Assembly: GCA_018269075.1 (NCBI GenBank)
Contig: JAFDVJ010000020.1
Coordinates: 1 to 47,667, forward strand
DNA length: 47,667 bases
Source: Acidobacteriota bacterium
Lineage (GTDB): Bacteria > Acidobacteriota > Blastocatellia > Pyrinomonadales > Pyrinomonadaceae
Reading direction: 5' to 3'
Shown here: piece after piece, positions 9,115-18,405 of the stretch
How the letters are laid out: each line of letters begins with the position of its first letter
Numbering within the stretch: position 1 is the first letter of the stretch
The notes under the pieces: model-generated
Told to the model about the DNA's origin: nothing
What the model saw: the letters and a program-made list of their open reading frames with translations, nothing else
Databases searched by the model: none
Translations under genes and position numbers: made by a program

Positions 9115-12100
9115 ATGACACAAGCCAAAAAGCTCATCGAAGTCGCGATGCCGATTAAAGAAATTTCCGCCGAGAGTGTGCGCGATAAATCCATCCGGCA
9201 TGGGCATATCTCAACGTTGCATTTATGGTGGGCGCGGCGGCCGCTGCCGGTTTGCCGGGCCGTCGTGTTTGCCTCGCTCGTGCCAGACCCGCTCGACGAG
9301 AACTGTCCGCAGGCGTTTCGGGACGCCGTTAAAGTTTTGCTTTCCGAACATCGAGGGCTCGACGCTTATAAGCCTTACGCCGATATTCCATATACGGCCG
9401 TGGCCGACCCGATGGAGGACAACGAGCGGAACCGTCTGCTGATGTTCATCGGGAAATTCTCCGACACCTATATTCAGAAAGGCGAAAGCACGCCGGCGAA
9501 GGATAAACTGTCGGATGCGAGTCTCATCAAATGGGACAATAAAAACGATGAGGAGATTATCGGCAAGGCGCGAAAGCTGATTTGGGTGGCGCATAACGCG
9601 AAGAGCGGCGCGTCTGCGAACGATTTGCTGGCCGATTTCGAGACGCATTACAAAGCCATCAAGGACGCGGAAAACAATTTGTATATGACGACCGACCGGC
9701 ATCTCGAATCAGACGACGTGAAGCGCAAGGAAGCCGTCCTGCACGATGCGATTGAAGCGTTTCTCGACAGGATGCCGCGCGTCTTCGACCCGTTTGCGGG
9801 CGGCGGCGCGATTCCGCTCGAAGCGGCCCGGCTCGGCTGCCGTTCCTTCGGCAACGACATCAATCCGGTCGCGCATATCATCCAGAAAGGCAGTCTCGAA
9901 TTCCCGCAGAAATACGGCAAGCCGATTGTTTATTCGCGCGAGGAATTCATCAAACGCTACGGCGAGGAGGAGTTCAAACGGGTGTCCGCCGAAAATCCGA
10001 TAGCGGCCGCCGGCGGCAAGGTAAAAATCGAAAATCGTTTATCGTTCGATGTCGAATTTTACGCCAAGGAACTATTGAAACGTGCCGAAGCGGAAATCGG
10101 GCATTTTTATCCGGCCGACGAAAATGGCAAAAAACCCATTGCTTATTACTGGGCGCGAGTCGGAACATGCAGCAATCCGTCGTGCCGCGCCGAAGTTCCG
10201 CTTCTTAAGGGGTTTTATCTTTCAAAAAGAAGAAACTCACCAGAGTCAAAATGGGTGTATTTAAAACCTTTTATCGAAGGGAACAAAATCAGCTTTTCCA
10301 TAGAAAAAGGAAAGCATGAATTCGAAGGTTGGAATCAAAGAGCGATTTTAAAGTGTCCAGTTTGTGGAAATTTAACTGATACAAAAAAGTTGAAAACCCA
10401 ATTTAAAACCGGCATCTCCTACGAGAAGCTAATGGCAGTAATTTATGAAGGCAATAATGAAAGAGACTTTAAAGTTCCTTCAACAATGGAAGAATCAATT
10501 TTTGAACAACTTCCAAAAGATACAGAAATTCCTTCTGATTTTATGCAGATAGGAAATAATCGGAATTTTAATACGCCGGGTTGGGGAGTCAATAAATTCG
10601 GCCAAATGTTTGCTCCACGACAACTTTTAGCTATGCAAACTTTAGTGCACAAGCTAAATGAAATTAAAAAAGAAATTGGTATTGAAACTGACTACGGAAA
10701 AGCAATTATTACTTATTTGGGTATTTTAATTGACAGAACAACTGCTAGAAATACCTCATTTGGTGTATGGCATATTTTGCAGGAAACAGTCGAACATCCA
10801 TTTGGAAGGCAGGCTATTCCAATGGTTTTTGATTATCCTGAAATGAATCCGTTTAGTTCACTTTCAGGTAGTGTCTGGGGACAATTAAAATCAATAGTTG
10901 ACTACATAAATACCGAAAATGACATTTTTAGCTCGGTTTGCATAAATGCCTCAAGTGGAGAGAAAGAACAATTTCCGGAAAAGTTTCTTACGGCAGTTGT
11001 AACTGACCCTCCGTATTATGATGCGATTGCTTACGCCGATTTATCCGATTTCTTTTATGTTTGGCTTAAGCGGACTTTAAGTGATGTCTTCCCCGCGAAT
11101 TTTGCGACACCACAATCTCCAAAATCAGACGAATGCACAGCGTTAAAACATCATCACGAAAACAGCTTGGATATAGCTAAACAACATTTTGAAAACAAAC
11201 TTTTGCAGATTTTTGATGCCATCGAACATCAGACCTCTAATGTCATCAGCATTATGTTTGCTCATCAAAGCACCGAAGCGTGGACGACACTTTGTAATTC
11301 AATTCTTGGCGCGAGAATGAATATAACGGGAAGTTGGGCAACTGATACAGAAGTTACAGGGGCACTTAAAAATGATATGGCCGTTCTTTCATCATCCGTA
11401 ACGGTTTCCTGCAAACCGGCAAATCGAAGCGGTTTCGGCGATTATAAAGAGGTCAAACGCGCCATCGAGAAAAAGGTAGAAGAAGAAGTCGCCGAATTAT
11501 ACGCTCTCGGTTTTCGCGGCGCGGATTTGCTGACGGCGTGTTTCGGCAAAGCGGTCGGCGAATTCGGCAAATACGAACGCGTCGAAAAGGCTTCGGGCGA
11601 TGAAGTATCTGTTGCAGAGTTGCTCGAAATGACTCGGGAAAGTGCATTTAACGCACTTCTCAAAGGTTTCAAAGGTGACGATTTCACTAAGTTTTACATC
11701 GGCTGGCTCGAACTCTATGGCTTTACCGAATCTGATTTCGATGATGCTGCTAAATTCACGAAGGTCAGCCTGACAATTAATGTAAAAGATTTGTTCGACC
11801 ATTTCATTTTTGAAAAAAACGGCAACAAGCAGTCGCTCGCAGACTTCAATTACCGCAACAAGAAAATCAAGCGTTTGGGCGAAAACTACGACAGCTCGCT
11901 GATTGACCAAGTTCACCGGGCGATGTGGCTTTATAAAGGTGCGAACCGGCGGGCCATGCTCGATTTCATCGGTGCGAAGGCGGCCTCGCCGGATGCGAGT
12001 TTCTGGCGCGTTCTGACCTCGCTCGACGAGCTTCTACCGAAAGGAATGGACGACCATAAACAGGTCGTCGGGCTGCTCGCGGCCAAAGACAATCTGATTC

Positions 12101-12156
12101 GTGAAAGCCAACTTCCGCGCGAAGCCGCGCCCGAGCAAAAAGAGCTTTTCGGATAA
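9115..12156 (+). CDS. DUF1156 adenine-specific DNA methylase with zinc ribbon
   Basis: This 1013-aa protein starts at the ATG at 9115 (GGAG upstream), not at an upstream ATG that overlaps the previous gene. Residues about 5-60 are the DUF1156 signature (HISTLHLWWARRPL). The SAM-binding motif FDPFAGGGA is near 224-232, and the catalytic motif DPPY is near 631-634. Between them sits a zinc ribbon (CSNPSC near 352, CPVCGN near 413). This is the amino-methyltransferase family that modifies N6 of adenine or N4 of cytosine. Its likely job is to mark host DNA for the neighbouring helicase and DUF499 ATPase. Bases about 10205-11400 are very AT-rich while both ends of the same gene are GC-rich, so the gene is a mosaic. 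Confidence 0.93.
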   Translation: MTQAKKLIEVAMPIKEISAESVRDKSIRHGHISTLHLWWARRPLPVCRAVVFASLVPDPLDENCPQAFRDAVKVLLSEHRGLDAYKPYADIPYTAVADPMEDNERNRLLMFIGKFSDTYIQKGESTPAKDKLSDASLIKWDNKNDEEIIGKARKLIWVAHNAKSGASANDLLADFETHYKAIKDAENNLYMTTDRHLESDDVKRKEAVLHDAIEAFLDRMPRVFDPFAGGGAIPLEAARLGCRSFGNDINPVAHIIQKGSLEFPQKYGKPIVYSREEFIKRYGEEEFKRVSAENPIAAAGGKVKIENRLSFDVEFYAKELLKRAEAEIGHFYPADENGKKPIAYYWARVGTCSNPSCRAEVPLLKGFYLSKRRNSPESKWVYLKPFIEGNKISFSIEKGKHEFEGWNQRAILKCPVCGNLTDTKKLKTQFKTGISYEKLMAVIYEGNNERDFKVPSTMEESIFEQLPKDTEIPSDFMQIGNNRNFNTPGWGVNKFGQMFAPRQLLAMQTLVHKLNEIKKEIGIETDYGKAIITYLGILIDRTTARNTSFGVWHILQETVEHPFGRQAIPMVFDYPEMNPFSSLSGSVWGQLKSIVDYINTENDIFSSVCINASSGEKEQFPEKFLTAVVTDPPYYDAIAYADLSDFFYVWLKRTLSDVFPANFATPQSPKSDECTALKHHHENSLDIAKQHFENKLLQIFDAIEHQTSNVISIMFAHQSTEAWTTLCNSILGARMNITGSWATDTEVTGALKNDMAVLSSSVTVSCKPANRSGFGDYKEVKRAIEKKVEEEVAELYALGFRGADLLTACFGKAVGEFGKYERVEKASGDEVSVAELLEMTRESAFNALLKGFKGDDFTKFYIGWLELYGFTESDFDDAAKFTKVSLTINVKDLFDHFIFEKNGNKQSLADFNYRNKKIKRLGENYDSSLIDQVHRAMWLYKGANRRAMLDFIGAKAASPDASFWRVLTSLDELLPKGMDDHKQVVGLLAAKDNLIRESQLPREAAPEQKELFG

Positions 12157-12184
12157 CTGAGAAATTTAGAATAAGGGGGAAATT

Positions 12185-12568
12185 ATGGCAATTCATCACA
12201 AAGACAAAAAACGTGCTGCAAATCCGGTTAAACCGAACGGAAAACCGTACCGGCTGATTGGAGTCAACGAAGACGGAAAACCTTATTTTTATTGGAGCGA
12301 CCAGCCCGCTCTCTTCGCGGCCTGTTTCAGCAAAAATAAAAGAGACTGGGTTTGGGGTTGGGTAAAAGAACCGCGAAAAAACGGGAACGGATTTCACGGG
12401 GACAATATAAAGCCGGAAAACAGAATTTTTATTGCCGATAAAGAAACGGCCCGTAAATTAGAGAAGGCAGGTATTACGCGCCCGTGTCAAACCTGCAATG
12501 ACGACGAATGGAATCGTTACGATGCCGACGACAGCCTGCAGTTGAAATCAGGCGTTGAAATTGAATAA
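12185..12568 (+). CDS. Small hypothetical protein in the Hma-like operon
   Basis: This 127-aa soluble, basic-to-acidic protein follows the methylase by 28 bases and has a strong AGGGGGAA ribosome-binding site. It has an N-terminal lysine-rich stretch and a middle with many aromatic residues (YFYWSDQP, RDWVWGWVKEP). A CQTC motif near the end could bind metal if paired with another ligand. I do not recognise the family. DUF3780 proteins occur at this position in related operons, but I cannot confirm that identity. Its place between methylase and ATPase suggests a system component or a self/non-self accessory. Confidence 0.65.
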   Translation: MAIHHKDKKRAANPVKPNGKPYRLIGVNEDGKPYFYWSDQPALFAACFSKNKRDWVWGWVKEPRKNGNGFHGDNIKPENRIFIADKETARKLEKAGITRPCQTCNDDEWNRYDADDSLQLKSGVEIE

Positions 12569-12621
12569 ATGGCCGCAAGCCCAAAATAAAGAGTAGATTT
12601 GGAGTAAAAATTTAAGCTGCT

Positions 12622-15600
12622 ATGAACATCAATCAAACAGAAAAAGACAATCTTTATAAAGGCCTCGGCCTCTTTCTCGAAGGATTTCGCCCGTTTCTCG
12701 TCTCGGTCTTGATGAAAAAGAGCGGAACGAACTGGGCCGAGAATTTCGCCGATTCCCTCTCACCGCAGCAGAGGGACAATTTTAACGAAAGCCTCCGTAA
12801 CGGGACGGCCCCGGAAGCGGCGATTGACTTTCATCATTTCAAGTCGTTCGCCATTTCAAATAAGCCTCTGCTAAAAGCCGATTTGGGTAAAAAAGCCGAC
12901 AATCTCCCGACATGGCTCGGCGAGATTACCGACGTGCGGCACCAAATCGCTCACTTCAAGGAGATAAGCCAAAACGAAGCGGCCAAGGCTTGGATTCAGA
13001 TGGAGGAAATCGCACGCCTTATCGGCATGACCGAGCTCGAATCCGAAATCGTCAAGCTTAAGGAAAACAAAACGGCCGCCGAGGTAAAAAAGGAAGAAAA
13101 TAAGGCTGCCCCGGTGACGCATCAGTCCGGCGGCGCAATGCCGTGGTTTCGCGTCGTCACGCCGCATCTCGACATCCGGCAGGGCCGGCTCGACGAAAGC
13201 ATCTTCGCCGCGAATCTGGCCGAGGTCGCGCTCGGTGCCGGCCGCGAAATCTACAACAACCCGGTGCTGTTCTTCTCGAAGACTTTTTTCACGGCCGGCC
13301 TCAAAACCATCGCCAAAACGGTCATCAAGGGGTTAAACGGCAGCGAGGACGCCGAGAACCGCGTCATTTCACTTCAGACCGGTTTCGGCGGCGGCAAAAC
13401 GCACACTCTCATCTCGCTCTACCACATCTGCAAATGGGGCCGGAGCGCCGCGAATTCGGAAACGGTGCAGGATTTGGTTTCATACACCGGAACGCCCGCC
13501 TTCGATGCCGCGAACATCGCCGTTTTCACGAACACGACGAACGACCCGGCCAACGGCCGGACAACCACGGACGGCCTTCACATCCAGACGATTTGGGGCG
13601 AGCTCGCCTACCAGCTCGGCGGCAGGGAGTCTTTCGAAATCGTCCGCAAAAACGACGAGCAGCTCATCGCCCCGGCCGGACTCTTCAAACAGGTTTTAGA
13701 GAAATCGAAACCGGCGCTGATTCTGATTGACGAGTTGGCGGATTACTGCGTCAAAGCCTCGGCCCGCAAAGCCGGCGCGAGCACGCTGGCCGACCAGACC
13801 ATCAGCTTCATGCAGGAGCTGACCGAGGCGATTGCCGGGACGAACAACTGCGTCGCGATTATCACGCTGCCCGCGAGCGTCGAAGAGGTCGGCAACACGC
13901 TGCAGGCGCAGCAGATTCTGTCATCGCTCGAAAAACGCGTGCGCCGGGTCGGGGCGGACACCAAGCCGGTCGCCGACGAGGAAATCTACGAGGTCATCCG
14001 GCGGCGGCTGTTCGAGGACATCGGCGACCCGGCACAGATTGAAAACGCCGCGTCCAACTACCTGCAGATGTTTCAGGAAATCTGGATGGAGATGCCGCAT
14101 CATGTTACGACAACCGAATACAAGGAAAAAATCAAAAAGTCGTATCCGTTTCATCCCGAGCTCATCGACGTATTTCGCGTTCGCTGGGCCAGCAGCCACG
14201 AGTTTCAGCGCACTCGCGGCGTGCTGCGCCTGCTGGCGGCCATCGTTTCCGACCTCTGGAAACGCAAGGAGTCGCTCACGGGCGGCAATCTGCTGATTAG
14301 CGCCGGCGACGTCAACTTCGCCAATCTTGACGCACTTTCCGGGCAGTTAAAAAGGCTCTACGGCAACGGCTTCGATGCCGTCATCACGGCCGATGTTTCC
14401 GGCTCGGCCTCGAACGCGTTCAAAATCGACGACGCCAAGCCGCAGTTCGGACAATGGCGCTTGGCGCAGAGCATCGCGGCCGTCACGCTGCTGAATTCGT
14501 TCGGAACCGACGGGGCCAACCGTGGAGTCTCCATCGCCGACATCAAGCTCAACCTGCTCCAGCCGGGCGGATTTAACCACAACATCATCAATGGTGCGCT
14601 CGACGACCTCGAAGGCTCGGCCTATTACCTTTATTACGCCCAGAGCGGCGTGAACAAGCGTTACTGGTTTCATACAAAACCCAACATCCTCATTCTTATC
14701 AACCAAGTCAAGCCCGATATAAAAGGCCCGGACATCGATGCCGAAATCCTCAAGAGGATACAGGAAAAAGTTCGAATGGTGCAGGGATTTAACGTACTGG
14801 TCAACCCGACCGGCGACGTGCCCGAGCAGACCAAGCTGACGCTCGTTATCCTGAATCCGAAATTCCGTGCTGACGTCAACGGAATCTCGGAGGATACGCA
14901 GGAATACATCAAGCGCATCGCCACGAAAAAAGGCAACAGCGAGCGAATCTACCGCAACACGATGCTGTTTATGGCATCTTCGGAGCACGGCTACACGCAG
15001 CTCTTGCATGCGGTCAAGGAATATTTGGCCTGCCGCAAAATTCGCGACGAATACAACACTCAGCTCGAACCCGACCAAAAAACGGAGCTTGAAACCAAAA
15101 TCAAAGAGGCCGCCAAACAGGTCGAGACGGCGCTCGTCAGCGCTTACTCTTCCCTTCTCAAATACTCGGTCAAAAACGGATTCGAGACTCTGGTCGTACA
15201 GGAATTTCGCGAATCCCTTGATTCTCAAATCAGCACCAACGTGCCAAAAGCCTTAAAGAGCGAAGATGCGGAATGGCTGCTCGAAACGGTTGGAATGACG
15301 ACGCTTCGAAGACACAATCTGCTGCCGACCGTCGAACAGTCCATCAGGGTCAAAGACCTTTACGAAGCGTTTATCCGTTTCGATGACAAGCCGATGATTA
15401 CCGACTCCGATGCCGTTCGCAAGAGCCTTCTCAAATACTGCTATGAGGGGGTATTTTGCATTGCTTCCGGTGACGGCAAAGAGTTTACGAAATATTATCT
15501 GAAGGAAAACGTTCCTTTTCTCGACGTCAACGACTCGAACTACTGGCTCCTCGATAAAAGTCTGAAGCCGGCCCCGGCCGAGCCGATACCGACCAACGGA

Positions 15601-15924
15601 ACACCGGCTAATCCGCCCACGACCGGAACATCGACAGTACCGGTGCCGCATCCTTCCGGTGATGGTACCAGCCAACCGGAAATTCGGGTCAAAGAATACA
15701 AATCGATTACGGTTTCGGGGAAAGTCCCGCTCGAACATTTTCACGAGCTGTTCCAATGCTTCATAGCGCCGTTTGCGCCGAACGGTAACAAGGTGGAGAT
15801 TCAGGTCAGTTTCAAGATTTCTTCGTCCGAAAGCAATGTGCTGACAGAGTCGAAGTCACAGTACAAGAATGCCAAGGAGGCGGCCAAACAATTAGGTCTA
15901 AATTTCGATGAGGAAATAAAATGA
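12622..15924 (+). CDS. DUF499 AAA+ ATPase with N-terminal Swt1-like HEPN domain
   Basis: This 1100-aa protein has residues about 1-135 resembling the Swt1/HEPN helical fold, with an R-x4-H motif (R106-HQIA-H111) as in HEPN ribonucleases. The DUF499 ATPase follows: Walker A TGFGGGKTHT near 254-262 and Walker B LILIDELADY near 366-375. The C-terminal third includes a proline/threonine-rich linker (PTNGTPANPPTTGTS) before a small terminal domain of about 90 aa. DUF499 proteins are typical partners of DUF1156 methylases in anti-phage islands. It could be the energy-dependent sensor or effector, and the HEPN part raises the possibility of RNA cleavage on activation. It closes the GC-rich operon; the following 154 bases are non-coding. 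Confidence 0.92.
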   Translation: MNINQTEKDNLYKGLGLFLEGFRPFLVSVLMKKSGTNWAENFADSLSPQQRDNFNESLRNGTAPEAAIDFHHFKSFAISNKPLLKADLGKKADNLPTWLGEITDVRHQIAHFKEISQNEAAKAWIQMEEIARLIGMTELESEIVKLKENKTAAEVKKEENKAAPVTHQSGGAMPWFRVVTPHLDIRQGRLDESIFAANLAEVALGAGREIYNNPVLFFSKTFFTAGLKTIAKTVIKGLNGSEDAENRVISLQTGFGGGKTHTLISLYHICKWGRSAANSETVQDLVSYTGTPAFDAANIAVFTNTTNDPANGRTTTDGLHIQTIWGELAYQLGGRESFEIVRKNDEQLIAPAGLFKQVLEKSKPALILIDELADYCVKASARKAGASTLADQTISFMQELTEAIAGTNNCVAIITLPASVEEVGNTLQAQQILSSLEKRVRRVGADTKPVADEEIYEVIRRRLFEDIGDPAQIENAASNYLQMFQEIWMEMPHHVTTTEYKEKIKKSYPFHPELIDVFRVRWASSHEFQRTRGVLRLLAAIVSDLWKRKESLTGGNLLISAGDVNFANLDALSGQLKRLYGNGFDAVITADVSGSASNAFKIDDAKPQFGQWRLAQSIAAVTLLNSFGTDGANRGVSIADIKLNLLQPGGFNHNIINGALDDLEGSAYYLYYAQSGVNKRYWFHTKPNILILINQVKPDIKGPDIDAEILKRIQEKVRMVQGFNVLVNPTGDVPEQTKLTLVILNPKFRADVNGISEDTQEYIKRIATKKGNSERIYRNTMLFMASSEHGYTQLLHAVKEYLACRKIRDEYNTQLEPDQKTELETKIKEAAKQVETALVSAYSSLLKYSVKNGFETLVVQEFRESLDSQISTNVPKALKSEDAEWLLETVGMTTLRRHNLLPTVEQSIRVKDLYEAFIRFDDKPMITDSDAVRKSLLKYCYEGVFCIASGDGKEFTKYYLKENVPFLDVNDSNYWLLDKSLKPAPAEPIPTNGTPANPPTTGTSTVPVPHPSGDGTSQPEIRVKEYKSITVSGKVPLEHFHELFQCFIAPFAPNGNKVEIQVSFKISSSESNVLTESKSQYKNAKEAAKQLGLNFDEEIK

Positions 15925-16078
15925 CTTTAATATGAAATCCTCATCGAGCCAGTTCAGTTTTCCAAATTATTTTGGAATCTGATTGATAAGATTACCAAGC
16001 TTTACCAACAATTTGATATAAGGAGTCCTCTTCCAGTATAAGGCCTTTATTCGTCTCATATTGGCGTAGAAAAATCTT

Positions 16079-16447
16079 ATGAGTGATGTCGCTAAATGTC
16101 CTTTTTGCGAAAAATATTTTGATTCCACCTTTACAGTTGAGAAATGCCCGAGATGCTCGGCCGACCTCACCGGTGTTGAAATCAAGTCAGAAAGCTCCAG
16201 CAAAGTGTATGCTTCACCAGAAGAAGCGGCTCATATTGAAACTTATATGCTGCTTTCATGCATATCGTTTCTGTTTTGCGGATGTTTGGGTTTATTTGCA
16301 GTTATCTTTTCAATTTTAAGTATGCGGGCCAAAGGTCGCGGAGACGTAACCTCCGCTGAATCTAATGCCCATATCGCCAAAATATTAGCCATTGTTAGCA
16401 TTGTGTTTGGGGTTCTTTCAATAATTGGACGACTATCGACAAGATAA
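16079..16447 (+). CDS. Zinc-ribbon CD225/dispanin (IFITM-like) membrane protein
   Basis: This 122-aa protein has an N-terminal zinc ribbon (C7/C10 and C23/C26), a short polar linker, then two hydrophobic segments at about 57-80 and 100-118. Between them is the loop RAKGRGDVTSAESNAHIAKI. The spacing, the GD followed by A..S..AK, and the small-residue-rich first segment (FCGCLGLFAVIFSIL) match the CD225/dispanin family that includes the animal IFITM antiviral proteins. Bacterial members are common but uncharacterised. DUF4190-like proteins share this topology and are the main alternative. The start codon is the ATG after a run of AT-rich DNA. It is followed by a secreted protein gene 21 bases later. 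Confidence 0.7.
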   Translation: MSDVAKCPFCEKYFDSTFTVEKCPRCSADLTGVEIKSESSSKVYASPEEAAHIETYMLLSCISFLFCGCLGLFAVIFSILSMRAKGRGDVTSAESNAHIAKILAIVSIVFGVLSIIGRLSTR

Positions 16448-16468
16448 TTCTCGTTTTCTGAATCAATT

Positions 16469-17476
16469 ATGTTAAACAAATTTCTGTTAAGCTTATTTAT
16501 TGTTGCGATTTCATTTCTCTCTATAAATGCTCAGGAGGAAAATCCAGATGTTGAAAAACTACGGTTTGAACTTTTTTCTACATATGGTTACTGTAAGAGC
16601 CAGGATTGGACTTTCCAAAGAATCGCCGATGGTTTCCCTGAACTTAAACTTGAAATAATTCAAGCAAAAGCCGAGTTCGATATTACTTTTGGACAATCCT
16701 GCACCAACGTTCAAAATATTATTTCCAAGATATTGGGCAGCAAATTGGCAGAATATGATAAGACCTTAAAGGACAGGCTCGCCGATGCAATTGATTATTC
16801 AAAACTAAACTTCCAGTCTTCCCAGAGTTTTATTAACAAAGTTAGAGAGCGTGCGAAAGGTAATATTGAATCGCCTTTTAAGGAATCTTTATTAGCCTTT
16901 AATCCAACTTTTGCCGAAAATCCCGGTGCTGAATTTTCCAGAGGTTTTACGAAGAAGTACCGAACTAACAATCATCCGAAAGCAAAAGGTTTGGACTTTG
17001 AAATCAGCGTTCCGATAAGCTGGAAAGCAAGGGAGGGCAACCGTCCGAATGTTATTCAGTTCTTTAAGGAAAAGAATGGATATGGTAACACCTACATGCT
17101 GCTGATGGTCTTGGAAATTCCTACACTCAACGGGATTAAACCTACGCAAAAGGAAATTGATTCAATATTCACCTCAAGGGGATTAAAAGAATTCATTCCA
17201 GAAAACGGAACATTTATCGAAGGAAAACCGATTGTATTGGAAGGACAAAAAGGAGCCATGTTGACTTATGATATGGTCGAGCAACGATTGGAATTAAAAT
17301 TAAGATTGCGATTTCTCTCATACATTGTTTACTACAAAAGTCGTTTAATAATGATTCAATTCGCCACTAGCGGTAAAGAGGAAGACACGGAATCAATCGT
17401 AAAAGAATTTGTAAAAAACAGACCCCTTTTTCAATTGGTAGCGAATTCTTTTATATTAATGGACAAATATAAATGA
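16469..17476 (+). CDS. Hypothetical exported protein (335 aa)
   Basis: A clear signal peptide (MLNKFLLSLFIVAISFLSINA then QEENP) is followed by about 315 residues without membrane segments. The first half is helical with two cysteines (YGYCKSQDW, GQSCTNVQ). The second half (from about DFEISVPISW) reads as a compact alpha/beta domain of the type found in exported lipoproteins of Bacteroidota and Acidobacteriota. I cannot name the family. It is AT-rich, lies 21 bases after the IFITM-like gene, and is 18 bases before the next gene, so the three may share a transcript. Confidence 0.7.
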   Translation: MLNKFLLSLFIVAISFLSINAQEENPDVEKLRFELFSTYGYCKSQDWTFQRIADGFPELKLEIIQAKAEFDITFGQSCTNVQNIISKILGSKLAEYDKTLKDRLADAIDYSKLNFQSSQSFINKVRERAKGNIESPFKESLLAFNPTFAENPGAEFSRGFTKKYRTNNHPKAKGLDFEISVPISWKAREGNRPNVIQFFKEKNGYGNTYMLLMVLEIPTLNGIKPTQKEIDSIFTSRGLKEFIPENGTFIEGKPIVLEGQKGAMLTYDMVEQRLELKLRLRFLSYIVYYKSRLIMIQFATSGKEEDTESIVKEFVKNRPLFQLVANSFILMDKYK

Positions 17477-17494
17477 TGCCTTAATTCAAGAAAT

Positions 17495-18277
17495 ATGTTC
17501 CCAATAGAAAACGAAATTTTCACGAACTGGTTTTTAGATTCATTGCCGACCGTACCGTGCGAACGTAGTTTTGTCTCGTCGGTCGGCAACGGCCCGTTTC
17601 CCGAAAAAGACTTCGATAATCTGTTGCGGGCCGGTCAACTGGAAGTTTTCGACATCTGCGACGAAACGGACGTGTTAATCATCGGCCGCGATTTCGGTCA
17701 GCATGAAAACGACGAGCAATCCTTCGACATTCTTCTTGACCGAAGAGAAGGCCAGCCGTTAAGAGTCTATTCTCAGGAGATGTTTCTGGCTCATTGGACG
17801 ACTGGCCGTGACCCTTTCGAAATTGAAGCGGTCGCCATGACTTTCGTAAAAGGTCATCCCGCTCTCGAATTCATCTCATCAAGATGGTTTGCTTGGGTCA
17901 GCACCTTTGTGAGGCTGACCGATACCGGCGGAGAGTTATTTATCGACGCTCCGAACACCGGCATTTTAGGGTATTTGGGGTACCGTGTTGGCGAAAAAGC
18001 ACTCTCGCCGGCCGAGCGTCGAGCCATCCTGACCGAAATTTTCAATTCTAGATTGCCGAACATCAACTCTCGGGAATATATGGAAGAATGGGGCCAGCCC
18101 AAGTCAAAAGAACGATTAAAAAAGATGGTCGACAGCATGGCCGCGTTTTGCCAAAACCAAAAGCGAAGGGGCAACAATTTAGCGGTGGCTCATTATGAAG
18201 AAGACTTGAAATGGTTGAAACAGATGTTTTACAACGGCCGGTTTGATTTTCGCTGGGCAAAACCTGAATTAAGATAA
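17495..18277 (+). CDS. Unnamed conserved-looking protein of the defence island (260 aa)
   Basis: This soluble protein has no signal. The first 160 residues form an alpha/beta region. The last 90 are strongly patterned and basic-helical: LSPAERRAILTEIF, then LPNINSREYMEEWGQP, then RLKKMVDSMAAFCQ and the terminal YEEDLKWLKQMFY. I have a recollection of similar C-termini in proteins beside restriction systems but cannot give a name. It is GC-richer than the AT-rich genes on both sides, closer to the Hma-like operon, which suggests it once belonged to that module. Its 18-base distance from the exported protein gene would allow co-transcription. Confidence 0.6.
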   Translation: MFPIENEIFTNWFLDSLPTVPCERSFVSSVGNGPFPEKDFDNLLRAGQLEVFDICDETDVLIIGRDFGQHENDEQSFDILLDRREGQPLRVYSQEMFLAHWTTGRDPFEIEAVAMTFVKGHPALEFISSRWFAWVSTFVRLTDTGGELFIDAPNTGILGYLGYRVGEKALSPAERRAILTEIFNSRLPNINSREYMEEWGQPKSKERLKKMVDSMAAFCQNQKRRGNNLAVAHYEEDLKWLKQMFYNGRFDFRWAKPELR

Positions 18278-18405
18278 AGTTTATTATTGTAAAAATAAAA
18301 ATCGTTGAATTCTATTTAAGACTGACCTATGGTCTAAAAACAAACTACTAATCAAATGGGACAAGCCAGTCTAATTATTTTTATTGGCTCCCAAAACTAG
18401 AACCT

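Noticed and set aside
5216..15924. DISARM or BREX system
   Set aside because: There is an SNF2 helicase and a methylase, but no DUF1998 (DrmB), no phospholipase-D (DrmC), no PglZ and no BrxC-like protein, so the helicase-methylase-ATPase type fits better.
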